A stretch of DNA of 64,000 nt from Tetrapyrgos nigripes (taxonomy: Eukaryota > Basidiomycota > Agaricomycetes > Agaricales > Campanellaceae). The position numbers and the translations under genes were made by a program. Shown here piece after piece: positions 22,116 through 31,718 of this stretch. The notes beneath the pieces are model-generated. The model was not told the DNA's origin, searched no databases, and saw only the letters and a list, made by a program, of their open reading frames with translations. How positions within the stretch are numbered: the stretch's first letter is position 1; every line of letters starts with the position of its first letter. The DNA is taken from positions 124,001-188,000 of the forward strand of contig JAACJM010000152.1 in NCBI GenBank assembly GCA_013368315.1. Reading direction: 5' to 3'.

Positions 22116-25100
22116 ATATCCCAGAACTCAGACCGGTTCAGATGCCGATATGGCATGCGCTCAAGGAGAAGATGCCAGTTGGAACGAGGACACTCTGGTG
22201 AACACTTCGGAACTCGGAAGTGTGTTTGGCTCCACAATGACGGAGCCAGGTGTAAAGGTTTCTCAGGACATCCAGACCCCTGTTCCACTTATCGACTGTC
22301 TTGCCCAGGATCCTGCTGCCGAGATGATGGAGTGCGGAATTCACCTTGGGGAGAGATTCCAGAATCCCGAGGATTCCCTACACATCTATGGGGAACCACT
22401 CCGAGCAGCACTGAACACCGTTGCCCCAACGGGCACTCTTTCTCTGGCCCAACGCATTGCTGCAGTCCGCAGCGACAGGCCAAGTGGCTCACTTCCTGCA
22501 CATCCCAGTGGCATGACCACTCAGTCCTTACCATCCAGCCGTGTTGCAAGCCCAACTCCTGGAACGACTTCAACAGGATGGGAATGGCTCACTCCTCACC
22601 TCCAAAACGAGGATGGAAGGTACGACGAGCTGCTCGATTGGCAGTGAGACGCGACAATCGGACTAGGAGGAATGGAATTGACGGAGGAATTACCATCCTG
22701 GGTCCCGACTCCGAGTTCAATGCCAGAACTCCGGAACATGTCTCCGAGCCTATCCGAAACCAGCGATCTTGAGTATATGTCGACTCCGCCATCGCTCAGC
22801 AGGATGAGCCTCCCTACATCACCCGTAGAGGACACTTGGTCAGACGGACTTCCAAGTCCACGACCTTCTACCCCCGCCATGGTTACCGTCAATGCCGCAA
22901 ATAATTATGGCTGGTCCTTAGACTCTGAAGTCTCTGGCATGGACAATGGGTATCTCAGGTCAGATCTCACTTCAGATCTTATGAATAAAAGTACTGATGC
23001 GCTTTTTTCAGCAGCTCGTAATTTGGAAGCAGGGTCTTCATGTATATATTTATTACATACCGCTCCTCTGGGTTCATCGACCCCTTTTATTTATAATGAT
23101 CTGTATACTAGTCCTGGTGACAATAAATATCTATGTGCCTGTGGCACTCTGTTCTCACTATGCCAGAAATGTAAGAAGAAGAGATCTAATACTGTCAAAA
23201 TCCACTTCGGTGATGGATGGTTACTTGACTTTGGAGCATCAGCACATTTTACGTTCGACATCAATGACTTTGTTGAATTGAGTTATATAAAACCAATTCC
23301 AGTGAAAACTGCCAATGGATTCACGAATATTCGTGCATTTGGAACAGTCCTGATCTCTCAACGTAAAAGAGTTATGAAATTATATCTGGTCTATTACATT
23401 CCCGATCTAAATCAACGACTCTTATCTGTTGGTCAATTCTTAAATGACAACATGCTTATGCGTGGTAACTCCGATCATATTACCATTTCGAGAAATACAA
23501 CATTCTTGACTTTCTCAAAGCGTATACCGGAAGAAACGCTATACTATCTTCCACACAAATCGAAAATTGTCGCTTCTAAAGCCAATCTTTTGGTTTATCT
23601 TATCAACTACGAGATCTTACATCGTCGTATAGGACATCCCTCTTGTGATGTTCTAAAACATGTCCGACAACACACCCTTGGCACTCCTGAATTTATCATT
23701 CCGAAGGAACTTCCTTTGTGCAAAGGTTGTCTTGAAGGCAAAACACCCAGACAGGCTTACCCTCCTAACGAATGACGTGCTACTCGTCCTTTCCAAATTA
23801 TCCATACGGATTTACACGAATACCCCACTATATCCTACCACAAGTACAAGTATATAATCGTCTTCTTCGATGATTATACTTCAGATGCTTGGATACGACT
23901 TCTGAAAGACAAAAAACAACCACTGACTGCCACTCGCCAGTTCCTTGCGATGGTAGAAACTCAATATAAGACGAAAGTCGAACAGTGGATGTCGGATATG
24001 GGTGGTGAATTCATCAAAGGTACCTACCGAGAAATGTTACTCGAGAAGGGTATTAGAATCCTTAATAGTGCTCCATACATTCATCAACAGAATGGTCGAG
24101 CTGAGCGCTTTATACGCACGCTAATGGATAAGACATTGGCATTGATGAAGCAAGCGTGTCTACCTGAATCTTGGTGGGAATATGCTGTCTGTCATGGATT
24201 GTATGTCTATCGACGTACTCCTTTACGACGACACAAATGGATAACTCCATTTGAAATGCTTGAAAAGGAAAAACCGCGTATCGATCATTTACGAGTTTTT
24301 GGCTGTGGAGCTTACGTCTTTAAACCCGAGGAAACTCGAAAGAACAAACTCGCTTCCAAGTCAGAACTCATGACGTATCTTGGTGTAGCACTGGGAGAAC
24401 GTGGAAATCTTTTCATGCGTACAAACAATGTGGAATTTACATCCCCGCAAGCCGTGTTTGAGGAAGACTTCTTTCCTCGATGTAAAACTCAATCTCGTAG
24501 TTCGAAACAACTTCCTATCGAGTCATCGCAAAGCGATGACACTCCTCTACCACAAACAATACCTGACGATGATGATGAAGATTTTAATCATCGTCCTCCT
24601 CGCATCCCTTCCATAAGGAGACCTGATCAGCTTCGTGACGACGAACCTGAACAGGATCCGCCGCCTTCGTCCCCGGATAGTGACTTAGAACCTAGAAGGC
24701 CTATAACGCCACCTCCAAGGGAGACACCACCTCCTGTGGCACTCGAAAAGTCACTAGACCAAGACGGAATTACGGAGAACCAACACGTCGAAGCGAGCGT
24801 GTTAGTCAACCAAACAAACAGTACGGAGATAAACACCCCGTACAAGTTACACGTGATCTTGAACCGCAAATCGCGGCTGATAAAAGAGCGGAAGCAAAAG
24901 CTAAAGCAGAGAGAGACGCTCGGAGAGAAAACCGACGTCAGCAAGCTGCAGAGCAACAGGTTCCCGGACCTAGTTCTGCATCTGGAAGCGCACCCCAGGG
25001 GGAGCAGCAAGCCGAGAGTGATGACTCTGCACGCCCTGAATCAGAAGAAATGGCAGAACCATGCCGTGAAGGGGGAGTATCTATAAATTTCTTGCTTATG

Positions 25101-26705
25101 CAGGCAATTGCTCCTGGAGAAATCGATTCCCACTTGCTTATTCAGAAAGTTACTTCGAAGAATGATGGGAATCAACTGAATGTTCGTAATATTCGCGAAT
25201 GGACATTCAAAGACATTGCTCGCTTACCTATAGCTGAGCAGGAGGAATGGAAAGTCGCTTGCCGCGAAGAACTAGAGGCTCTTCGCAAACGTGACACCTA
25301 TGAATTGGTCGAAAGACCTACAGATAGGAAAGTTATCAAAAACTGATGGGTCTTCGACATCAAATCTGATGGTCGTAAAAAGGCAAGACTCGTTGCAAAA
25401 GGTTTTTCACAGATCGAAGGCATAGACTTTGATCAAGTGTATTCACCTGTTGTTCGATTCGAGACTGTGCGCTTAATCTTCGCTTTAGCAGCACTTAAGG
25501 GCTGGCACGTGTCCGGTGTCGATGTCTGATCAGCCTACTTATATGGCTTACTCGATGAAGAAATCTATATGGAACAACCGGAAGCCTTTAAAGTAAAAGG
25601 ACAAGAGCATAAAGTCGTCCGGCTTCTTCGTGCTCTTTACAGACTCAAACAAGCAGGACTTGCGTGGTGGAAAAGTCTTGATAAGTCCATGGCGGAACTT
25701 GGTTTTAAACGAATCATTTCTGACGCCGGAATCTTCATTCACAAACGCTATGACGCCAACAAAAATGTTATTGAAAATTCTATCGTCATTGCCATAGTCT
25801 ATGTGGATGACGCTCTATTCTGTGGAGCAAACAAAACCTTAGTCTTACGACTCAAAGGAAACTTTATGAAGAGATGGGAATGTAGGGATCTAGGCGATGC
25901 CAAAGAATTCCTTAGGATGAGAATTACCAGGAAAGGCAGCAAGGTCTCTTTAGATCAGTGCGCTTATCTGGATAAAATCCTAGAGACTTATGGAATGCAA
26001 AACGCGAAAGCTTCTGCTACCCCATTACCTGGCAATTATCACCCTCTTCCTCTTCCAGAAGACACTCCTGTCAATTATACTCTTCGTCAAAGTTATCAGG
26101 AGATAATCGGATCCTTACTCTACTTAATGTTAGGAACGCGTCCTGATATCTCCTTTGCTGTTACAAAACTTGCGCAATTTGCTGCAAACCCCTCACAAGA
26201 ACACTACAATAAGGCGAAAGATATTTGCTGTTACCTCGTTGGCACTAGAAAATATGCTCTTGTGTACAATGGTCGAGGGGGAGAAGGCTTATCAGCCTAT
26301 ACAGACTCCGATTGGGGATCAGATCCTGGATCTCGCAAATCTCAAACTGGCTTCTTTCTACAATTAGCCCAAGCACCATTTAGCTGGACGTCTAGACAAC
26401 AAAAGACAGTTGCTCTATCTTCGACTGAAGCTGAATACATGGCACTTAGTGACTGCAGTCGACAAGTCTGTTGGTTCAAGACTCTTCTCAGTGAAATCGA
26501 ATATCCTCTCCACGCTATTCCAATTTACGGTGACAATCAGGGATCAATTTTCATTGCATCAAACCCTATCACGGATAAGCGAACCAAGCACATTGATATT
26601 CGATATCATTTTGTTCGAGAAAAAGTCATCGACGAGACAGTCAAGTTATTCTTCATTGAAGGAAGCAATAACCCTGCAGATCTACTCACTAAAGCTCTAG
26701 ATTGA
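22116..26705 (+). pseudogene. Copia Pol (protease, integrase, RT, RNase H), interrupted
   Basis: Protease region: WLLDFGASAHFTF (about 23217), where the catalytic Asp-Ser-Gly is Asp-Phe-Gly. Pre-integrase zinc residues: HRRIGHPS and CKGC. Integrase: HTDLH, SDMGGEF and QQNGRAERF. RT: RWVF-type start, KARLVAKGFSQ, DEEIYMEQPE, and YVDD at about 25801. RNase H: AYTDSDWGSDP, ALSSTEAEYMALS, DNQGSI. In-frame TGA codons lie at 22645, 23773, 25344 and 25527. At 25344 the expected residue is Arg (KN.WVF), and at 25527 Arg or Lys (DV.SAYLYG). A further frame change falls near 24740, in the low-complexity spacer between integrase and RT. The product cannot be made as one chain without suppression. Confidence 0.9.
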
Positions 26706-26863
26706 GTAAAGTTTGAGAAGTTCAGGAAACAATTAGGACTTCAGTTTTATAATTGAAGAAAGTTCTATAAATCGCATCGAAAACGTCGAGGCACTGGATC
26801 CCTTCCTTCCATGGCTGCTTACAGTGCCTATCTATGCTTACGCACACTACTGTGCTGCTTAGC

Positions 26864-26872
26864 AAGGGGGAG
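26864..26872 (+). other. Polypurine tract
   Basis: AAGGGGGAG abuts the right LTR start (TGTTGAAT, 26873). This is the expected site for plus-strand priming. Confidence 0.8.
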
Positions 26873-27239
26873 TGTTGAATTGGCGCATTCAGTTGCAGCC
26901 ATCAATGACATCTATGTAGAACAATAGTAGTAGTTATAAATAGAACAATAAGATTATATAGACAATAAGTGTAGTACGACAATAGTGTACGAAACCAGCA
27001 TTGTGCTATCAAGTACAATAGAATCTTATTGTTACTCTAGTATTAGTTTACATGTATTTGTACCCCCTCAAAGGTATATAAGGACTCTTAGATAGTCCTC
27101 CAAATAACAAGTTTCATACTTAACCCACATCGCTCTACAAGCCTTTAACAAGCCTAACAAGCTATCTCTTATCCCCAGGTAAGTAGCGTAGTTGCCACTG
27201 CGTTTAGTAGTGTACAAGCCGTACCATGCCTGCTTAACA
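26873..27239 (+). repeat. Right LTR of Copia element (complete)
   Basis: 367 bp from TGTTGAATTGGCG to ..GCTTAACA, with the canonical TG..CA ends. It contains a TATATAAGG box (about 27076), likely the promoter, followed by a GTAAGTAGC donor-like site at 27179 at the point where a spliced leader could start. Confidence 0.85.
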
Positions 27240-27899
27240 CTGTCTGGTGTTGGTTTTCACATGTTGCCATAATGGATGGAGGGCCCATGTCCAACTTGAC
27301 CCATGTTGTATCTACCAGATGTATTTCTAGATAGTTACGAGGCCTTTAGGCTGAGTTAATTTATGTCGTAGCGACCTCCCAGATCTTTTCCACGGGTTCA
27401 AACTCCCACCCCTGTTTGTTGGCGCTCATTAGGCGCTCATCTGGAATCACGGTCGAGACCCATCAAAGACCCATGACATTGTTCACGGCTTCCTCGGACC
27501 AATGCGAGGCCTTTCTGTTGACAACCACAATGTCATGCAAACGTCATGCCAGCTGGCAGCGTGTCGACTCTCTCGTTTTCACTGCCAGCGTCAACAATGT
27601 CCACCACCCTATTCCTCCACTCCTCAAGCTTGCATTCACATCGAGTACAAACCTCGTAATTCTTGTCTTCAAATCCTCTTTCGTTGTTTTAGCTCTCTTT
27701 CTCTCAGCAGCTGCAGCGTAGTCAATATAAGAGTAAAATTTTGGCTTTATTGAACAGGCCTCGTAGCTTGCCATGCGAAGCGATGGCTTTTTACCCCAGT
27801 TAATAGAGTCTTTGTGTTTAGTGAAGTACACCTTGAACTCTGTATTCGACTCACATTTGTGAGTGCTGACAGCGCATACTTAATTGTGTCACTTCCAGA
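27240..27899. other. Unassigned DNA between Copia element and minisatellite
   Basis: It contains GTTACGAGGCC at 27336 and an inverted GGCCTCGTAGCTTGCC at 27757, the latter a diverged relative of the 45-bp terminal block. Open frames of about 100 codons on both strands show no motif. Confidence 0.4.
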
Positions 27900-27915
27900 A
27901 TGTGAGGCTTTGAGC

Positions 27916-28985
27916 GTCATAATCATTTGACAACTCAACGCTTTGAGTGTCATAATCTGGATTTGACAACTCAACGCTTTGAGTGTCATAATCTGGATAT
28001 TTGACAACTCAACGCTTTGAGTGTCATAATCTGGATATTTGACAACTCAACGCTTTGAGTGTCATAATCTGGATATTTGACAACTCAACGCTTTGAGTGT
28101 CATAATCTGGATATTTGACAACTCAACGCTTTGAGTGTCATAATCTGGATATTTGACAACTCAACGCTTTGAGTGTCATAATCTGGATATTTGACAACTC
28201 AACGCTTTGAGTGTCATAATCTGGATATTTGACAACTCAACGCTTTGAGTGTCATAATCTGGATATTTGACAACTCAACGCTTTGAGTGTCATAATCTGG
28301 ATATTTGACAACTCAACGCTTTGAGTGTCATAATCTGGATATTTGACAACTCAACGCTTTGAGTGTCATAATCTGGATATTTGACAACTCAACGCTTTGA
28401 GTGTCATAATCTGGATATTTGACAACTCAACGCTTTGAGTGTCATAATCTGGATATTTGACAACTCAACGCTTTGAGTGTCATAATCTGGATATTTGACA
28501 ACTCAACGCTTTGAGTGTCATAATCTGGATATTTGACAACTCAACGCTTTGAGTGTCATAATCTGGATATTTGACAACTCAACGCTTTGAGTGTCATAAT
28601 CTGGATATTTGACAACTCAACGCTTTGAGTGTCATAATCTGGATATTTGACAACTCAACGCTTTGAGTGTCATAATCTGGATATTTGACAACTCAACGCT
28701 TTGAGTGTCATAATCTGGATATTTGACAACTCAACGCTTTGAGTGTCATAATCTGGATATTTGACAACTCAACGCTTTGAGTGTCATAATCTGGATATTT
28801 GACAACTCAACGCTTTGAGTGTCATAATCTGGATATTTGACAACTCAACGCTTTGAGTGTCATAATCTGGATTTGACAACTCAACGCTTTGAGTGTCATA
28901 ATCTGGATTTGACAACTCAACGCTTTGAGTATCATAATCTGGATTTGACAACTCAACGCTTTGAGTGTCATAATCTGGATTTGAC
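27916..28985. repeat. 38-bp minisatellite, about 28 units
   Basis: The unit begins GGATATTTGACAACTCAACG and ends TGTCATAATCT. From 27995 to 28831 the unit start recurs exactly every 38 bp, 22 intervals without a gap. The first two and last three or four units lack AT and are 36 bp. Units look identical except for single changes near the right edge. Open frames within it are artefacts. Confidence 0.95.
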
Positions 28986-29700
28986 AGCACAATCCAAATC
29001 CGATGCTTTGAGTGTCACTTCCAGAATGCGACACTTTGAGTGTCGTAATCTGGATTTGACAGCACAATCCACATCTGACGCTTTGAGCGTCACTTCTAGA
29101 ATGTGACGCTCTGAGCGTCATAACCTGGATTTGACAACTCAAAACAAATCCAACGCTTTGAGCGTCACTTCCGGAATGCGATGCTCTGAGCGTCATAATC
29201 TGGATTTGACAACCCAATCCAAATCCAACGCTCAAAGTGTCATAACCTGGATTTGACGTCTCAATCCAAATGCAACACTTTGAGCCTCACTTCCAGAATA
29301 CGACGCTCTCAGCGTCATATTCTAGATTTGACAACACAATCCAAATCCGATGCTTTGAGTGTCACTTCCAGAATGCGACGCTCTGAGCGTCATAATCTGT
29401 ATTTGACAGCACACTCAAAGCATTGAATTCTGGAACTGACACTCAAAGTGTCGCATTCAGATTGTGACATACAAAGTGTCAAATTCTGGAACTGATGCTC
29501 AAAGTGTCGCATCCAGATTGTGATGCTTGAGTTGTCAAAACCAGATTACAACACTTTAGTCGTTGCATTCTGGAAGTGACACTCAAAGTGTTGCATTCTG
29601 GAACTGACACTCAAAGTGTCGCATTCTGGAACTGATGCTCAAAGTGACGCATCCAGATTGTGACACTTTAGTTGTCGCATTCTGGAAGTGAGAATGCAAC
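28986..29700. repeat. Degenerate satellite related to the 38-bp unit
   Basis: Variants of GCTTTGAGTGTCACTTCCAGAATGCG and TCATAATCTGGATTTGACA continue, much more diverged. From about 29400 the motif appears in the opposite orientation (CACTCAAAGTGTCGCATTC), so the array contains an internal inversion. It may be the older part from which the homogeneous array expanded. Confidence 0.8.
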
Positions 29701-29807
29701 AACTAAAGCATTGAAATATTTTTGTAGTTATCAATAAATCTGTTATGGACACTTGCACACTCAAGTCAGTCTGGTAACTTGCATGCATGCCACCTTGATC
29801 ATCCACC

Positions 29808-30048
29808 AACACCAAACCCTGCCCACACAATCCTGCCCAACTCTCCTCCCAACCCTGCCCACTTCTCCAGCCAACCCTGCCCACCCCTGCACCCAATCCT
29901 GCTCACTCCTCCAGCCAATCCTGCCCACTCCTCCAGCCAACCCTGCCCACTCCTCCAGCCAACCCTGCCCATCCAGCCCTGCCCCTCCATCTGGAAAAAC
30001 CCTACTCAAACCCTGGAAACCCCTAGTAACCCTAACCCTAACCCTTTC
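29808..30048. repeat. CCAACCCTGCC repeat running into CCCTAA tract
   Basis: Repeats of TCCTCCAGCCAACCCTGCCCA type lead through AAACCCTGGAAACCCCTAG into TAACCCTAACCCTAACCCT (30027-30045). The same class of DNA occurs at 2262-2640, where telomere-like units are only degenerate. Confidence 0.8.
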
Positions 30049-30049
30049 T

Positions 30050-30540
30050 TGCCTGAAAATCCAGTATATCTCCTCTACCGCAATGAGACCGAGACGGGTC
30101 AGTGGGATCAGGTCATGGATCACTTGTTGGGGTCCCAACCCACACTTTTCCCAGCCAGCACAAGCCCCCATCTATGAAGGGTTAGGGTTGGGGACTTCCA
30201 CCCCTCCCCAATCTTACTGTTGGACTATGAAGGCCACCCCAAGCCTGGGAATGCTTGGGCTGTCCCATGGCTTATGTCAGCTCTTCCCAGACCTATTTAC
30301 AAGAATTCTGTATAGGTCGCATCATGTCCCATCACCGTTTCCCATATTGGCAATGTCAACAGTTACACCCTTATTTTTCTGCCTGCAAATCCAGTATATC
30401 TCCTCTACCATGATGAGACCGAGGTAGGTCGGCAAGATCAGGCCGTGGGATACTTGGTGGGGTCCCAACCCACATTTTTCCCAGCCAGCATGGGGCCCTA
30501 TCTGTCAAGGGTTAGGGTTGGGGACTTAGTGAAATTCCAA
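30050..30540. repeat. Direct duplication of about 150 bp
   Basis: The segment 30050-30198 (from TGCCTG.AAATCCAGTATATC to GGGTTAGGGTTGGGGAC) recurs at 30377-30525, offset 327 bp, with scattered substitutions. Both copies end in GGGTTAGGGTTGGGGAC, a telomere-like G-strand stretch opposite in orientation to the neighbouring CCCTAA tracts. Confidence 0.8.
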
Positions 30541-30737
30541 AAAACCAGTGATTTGCCTTGCAGGTGGGAATTTGCACATGTGACCTTAGTCATCAGGTCA
30601 GGTGCTGGGACTCTTCCATGTGAGCAGGGGCAAAGGATGCAGAAGGTTTGGAGGCAATCGGGTGAGAACTGAGGGCTGCAGGCCCCTGCGAAGAAGAAAG
30701 TGCTTTTATGGACATGGTGACAGGTGGCATATATATA

Positions 30738-31293
30738 GGACACGTGATTTTCCATGACCTCGGCCATCGGTCAGGGGCTTGATGTCGGGTACCTTCGGGT
30801 CCCTGGCGGATAGCTTCCGAGCCAATCGGCGATCTCGGCGACTACGGATACCACTACGGTGGTTCCTCCGTGGGAGTCGGGCTCGGTTAAATCTTGTAAT
30901 GTTTACCTGTTTGTATTAGCGTGTGAGTCCGTCGGTCGACACTCTATTGCTAACCACTTTAGGATTGTATTGGTGCGACTCCGTCACACCCGGTCGCCAC
31001 CCTGGGCCTACGGTCTAGACTTGAGAGCTTATGGCCATTGGCTACTCAAGTCCGAGGTCCCCAGATGGTGCATCATCACATTCAGTTTTCTTACTAACAA
31101 CTCCCAGGTACCTCCACGGTTCCGTCGGAGTCGCCAGCGAAAGTACTCTAACATAACGGATCTGAAGAGTATAAATACGAAACGGTAATTGGCCTGGAAC
31201 CACAGAAACTGGTTCCCCGTTATCCAGTTACATACTTTCGCACCCCTCTACAGCCCTTTCTACACTCTCGCACCTTTGGCGCTCGAGTGGACG
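30738..31293 (+). repeat. Left pseudo-LTR of Penelope-like element
   Basis: 556 bp, aligned without a gap to 34995-35550 (constant offset 4257) with a modest number of substitutions, e.g. ATTTTCC/ATTGTCC near the start and CTGGCGG/CTGACAG. Direct repeats of this kind arise in Penelope elements from tandem arrangement. It holds a hammerhead core near its 3' end. Confidence 0.85.
31150..31200 (+). ncRNA. Candidate hammerhead ribozyme, left copy
   Basis: CTGAAGA (31162-31168) is followed by a 4-bp stem II with closing G-C pair (GTAT AA ATAC, 31169-31178), then GAAA (31179-31182), C, G and the cleavage triplet GTA (31185-31187). All conserved core residues of the CUGANGA..GAAA..UH consensus are present in the right order and spacing. 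Stem III would be only A-U and C-G, too short for a monomer but compatible with the dimeric hammerheads known from Penelope elements. Stem I is weak: A-U, U-A and U-G pairs, then mismatches. Confidence 0.6.
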
Positions 31294-31296
31294 ACC

Positions 31297-31322
31297 CCCT
31301 AACCCTAACCCTAACCCTAACC
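31297..31322. repeat. Telomeric CCCTAA tract
   Basis: Four perfect CCCTAA units plus CC. The TTAGGG-type repeat is the usual telomere of filamentous fungi. Orientation places the distal side to the left of the tract. Confidence 0.95.
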
Positions 31323-31364
31323 ATCCTTTTTGCCCTAGTTCTCAACTAACCTCACTTCTTTTAG

Positions 31365-31718
31365 ATGACTTCTTCCCAGAAGTCCGCTCCGAAAGTTCCG
31401 AAGAAGTTGGATCAGGCCCGAGCTCGACTTCAGGCTGCCAACGACGCCCTCAAGGCACTTCAGAAAAAGAACCAGCAGAAAGGACCACGGAGTGGTGGTT
31501 CGGGGACGTCCAAGTCAACGGGGAGCAGCAGCTCGAAGGTGAGTCTTACCGACTTACACATCCCGTCGGTGACTTATCCGGAGATTGGCGCTGTCCATGT
31601 TGTTCCTCTCCCCTCCTTTCAGAAGAACTCTTCTTCGCCGTCCGGTTCTATACAGAAGGCTACGCTGCCGGGTGGAAAGAAAACTGGCAAAGGAAGCGCT
31701 CCCTCGAAGCGCAAGTGA
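31365..31718 (+). CDS. Penelope-like element ORF1, basic Ser/Lys-rich protein
   Basis: 117 codons starting ATGACTTCTTCCCAG and ending AAGTGA. The N-terminal third is a predicted amphipathic helix (KKLDQARARLQAANDALKAL), followed by Gly/Ser/Lys-rich sequence. It overlaps the RT frame by four bases and the RT frame stays open upstream of the overlap, so a minus-one frameshift could fuse the two. No classical slippery heptamer is seen. A splice donor-like GTGAGT also lies at the junction. Function unknown; RNA binding is a guess from charge. Confidence 0.65.
   Translation: MTSSQKSAPKVPKKLDQARARLQAANDALKALQKKNQQKGPRSGGSGTSKSTGSSSSKVSLTDLHIPSVTYPEIGAVHVVPLPSFQKNSSSPSGSIQKATLPGGKKTGKGSAPSKRK

Larger units (their letters stand above)
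20227..27239 (+). mobile_element. Copia-type LTR retrotransposon, about 7.0 kb
   Basis: Order: LTR, primer-binding site, Gag, protease, integrase, reverse transcriptase, RNase H, polypurine tract, LTR. Integrase before reverse transcriptase defines Copia (Pseudoviridae-like) elements. The right LTR is complete. The left LTR lacks its first 85 or so bases, and no target duplication is visible. The pol frame has four TGA codons and two frame changes, so the copy is defective. Confidence 0.95.

Noticed and set aside
27916..28985. CRISPR-like regular repeats
   Set aside because: Units are head-to-tail with no unique spacers, and the DNA is eukaryotic. It is a minisatellite.
28822..29235. Open frame of 137 codons on the minus strand
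   Set aside because: It only translates the 38-bp repeat and its variants.
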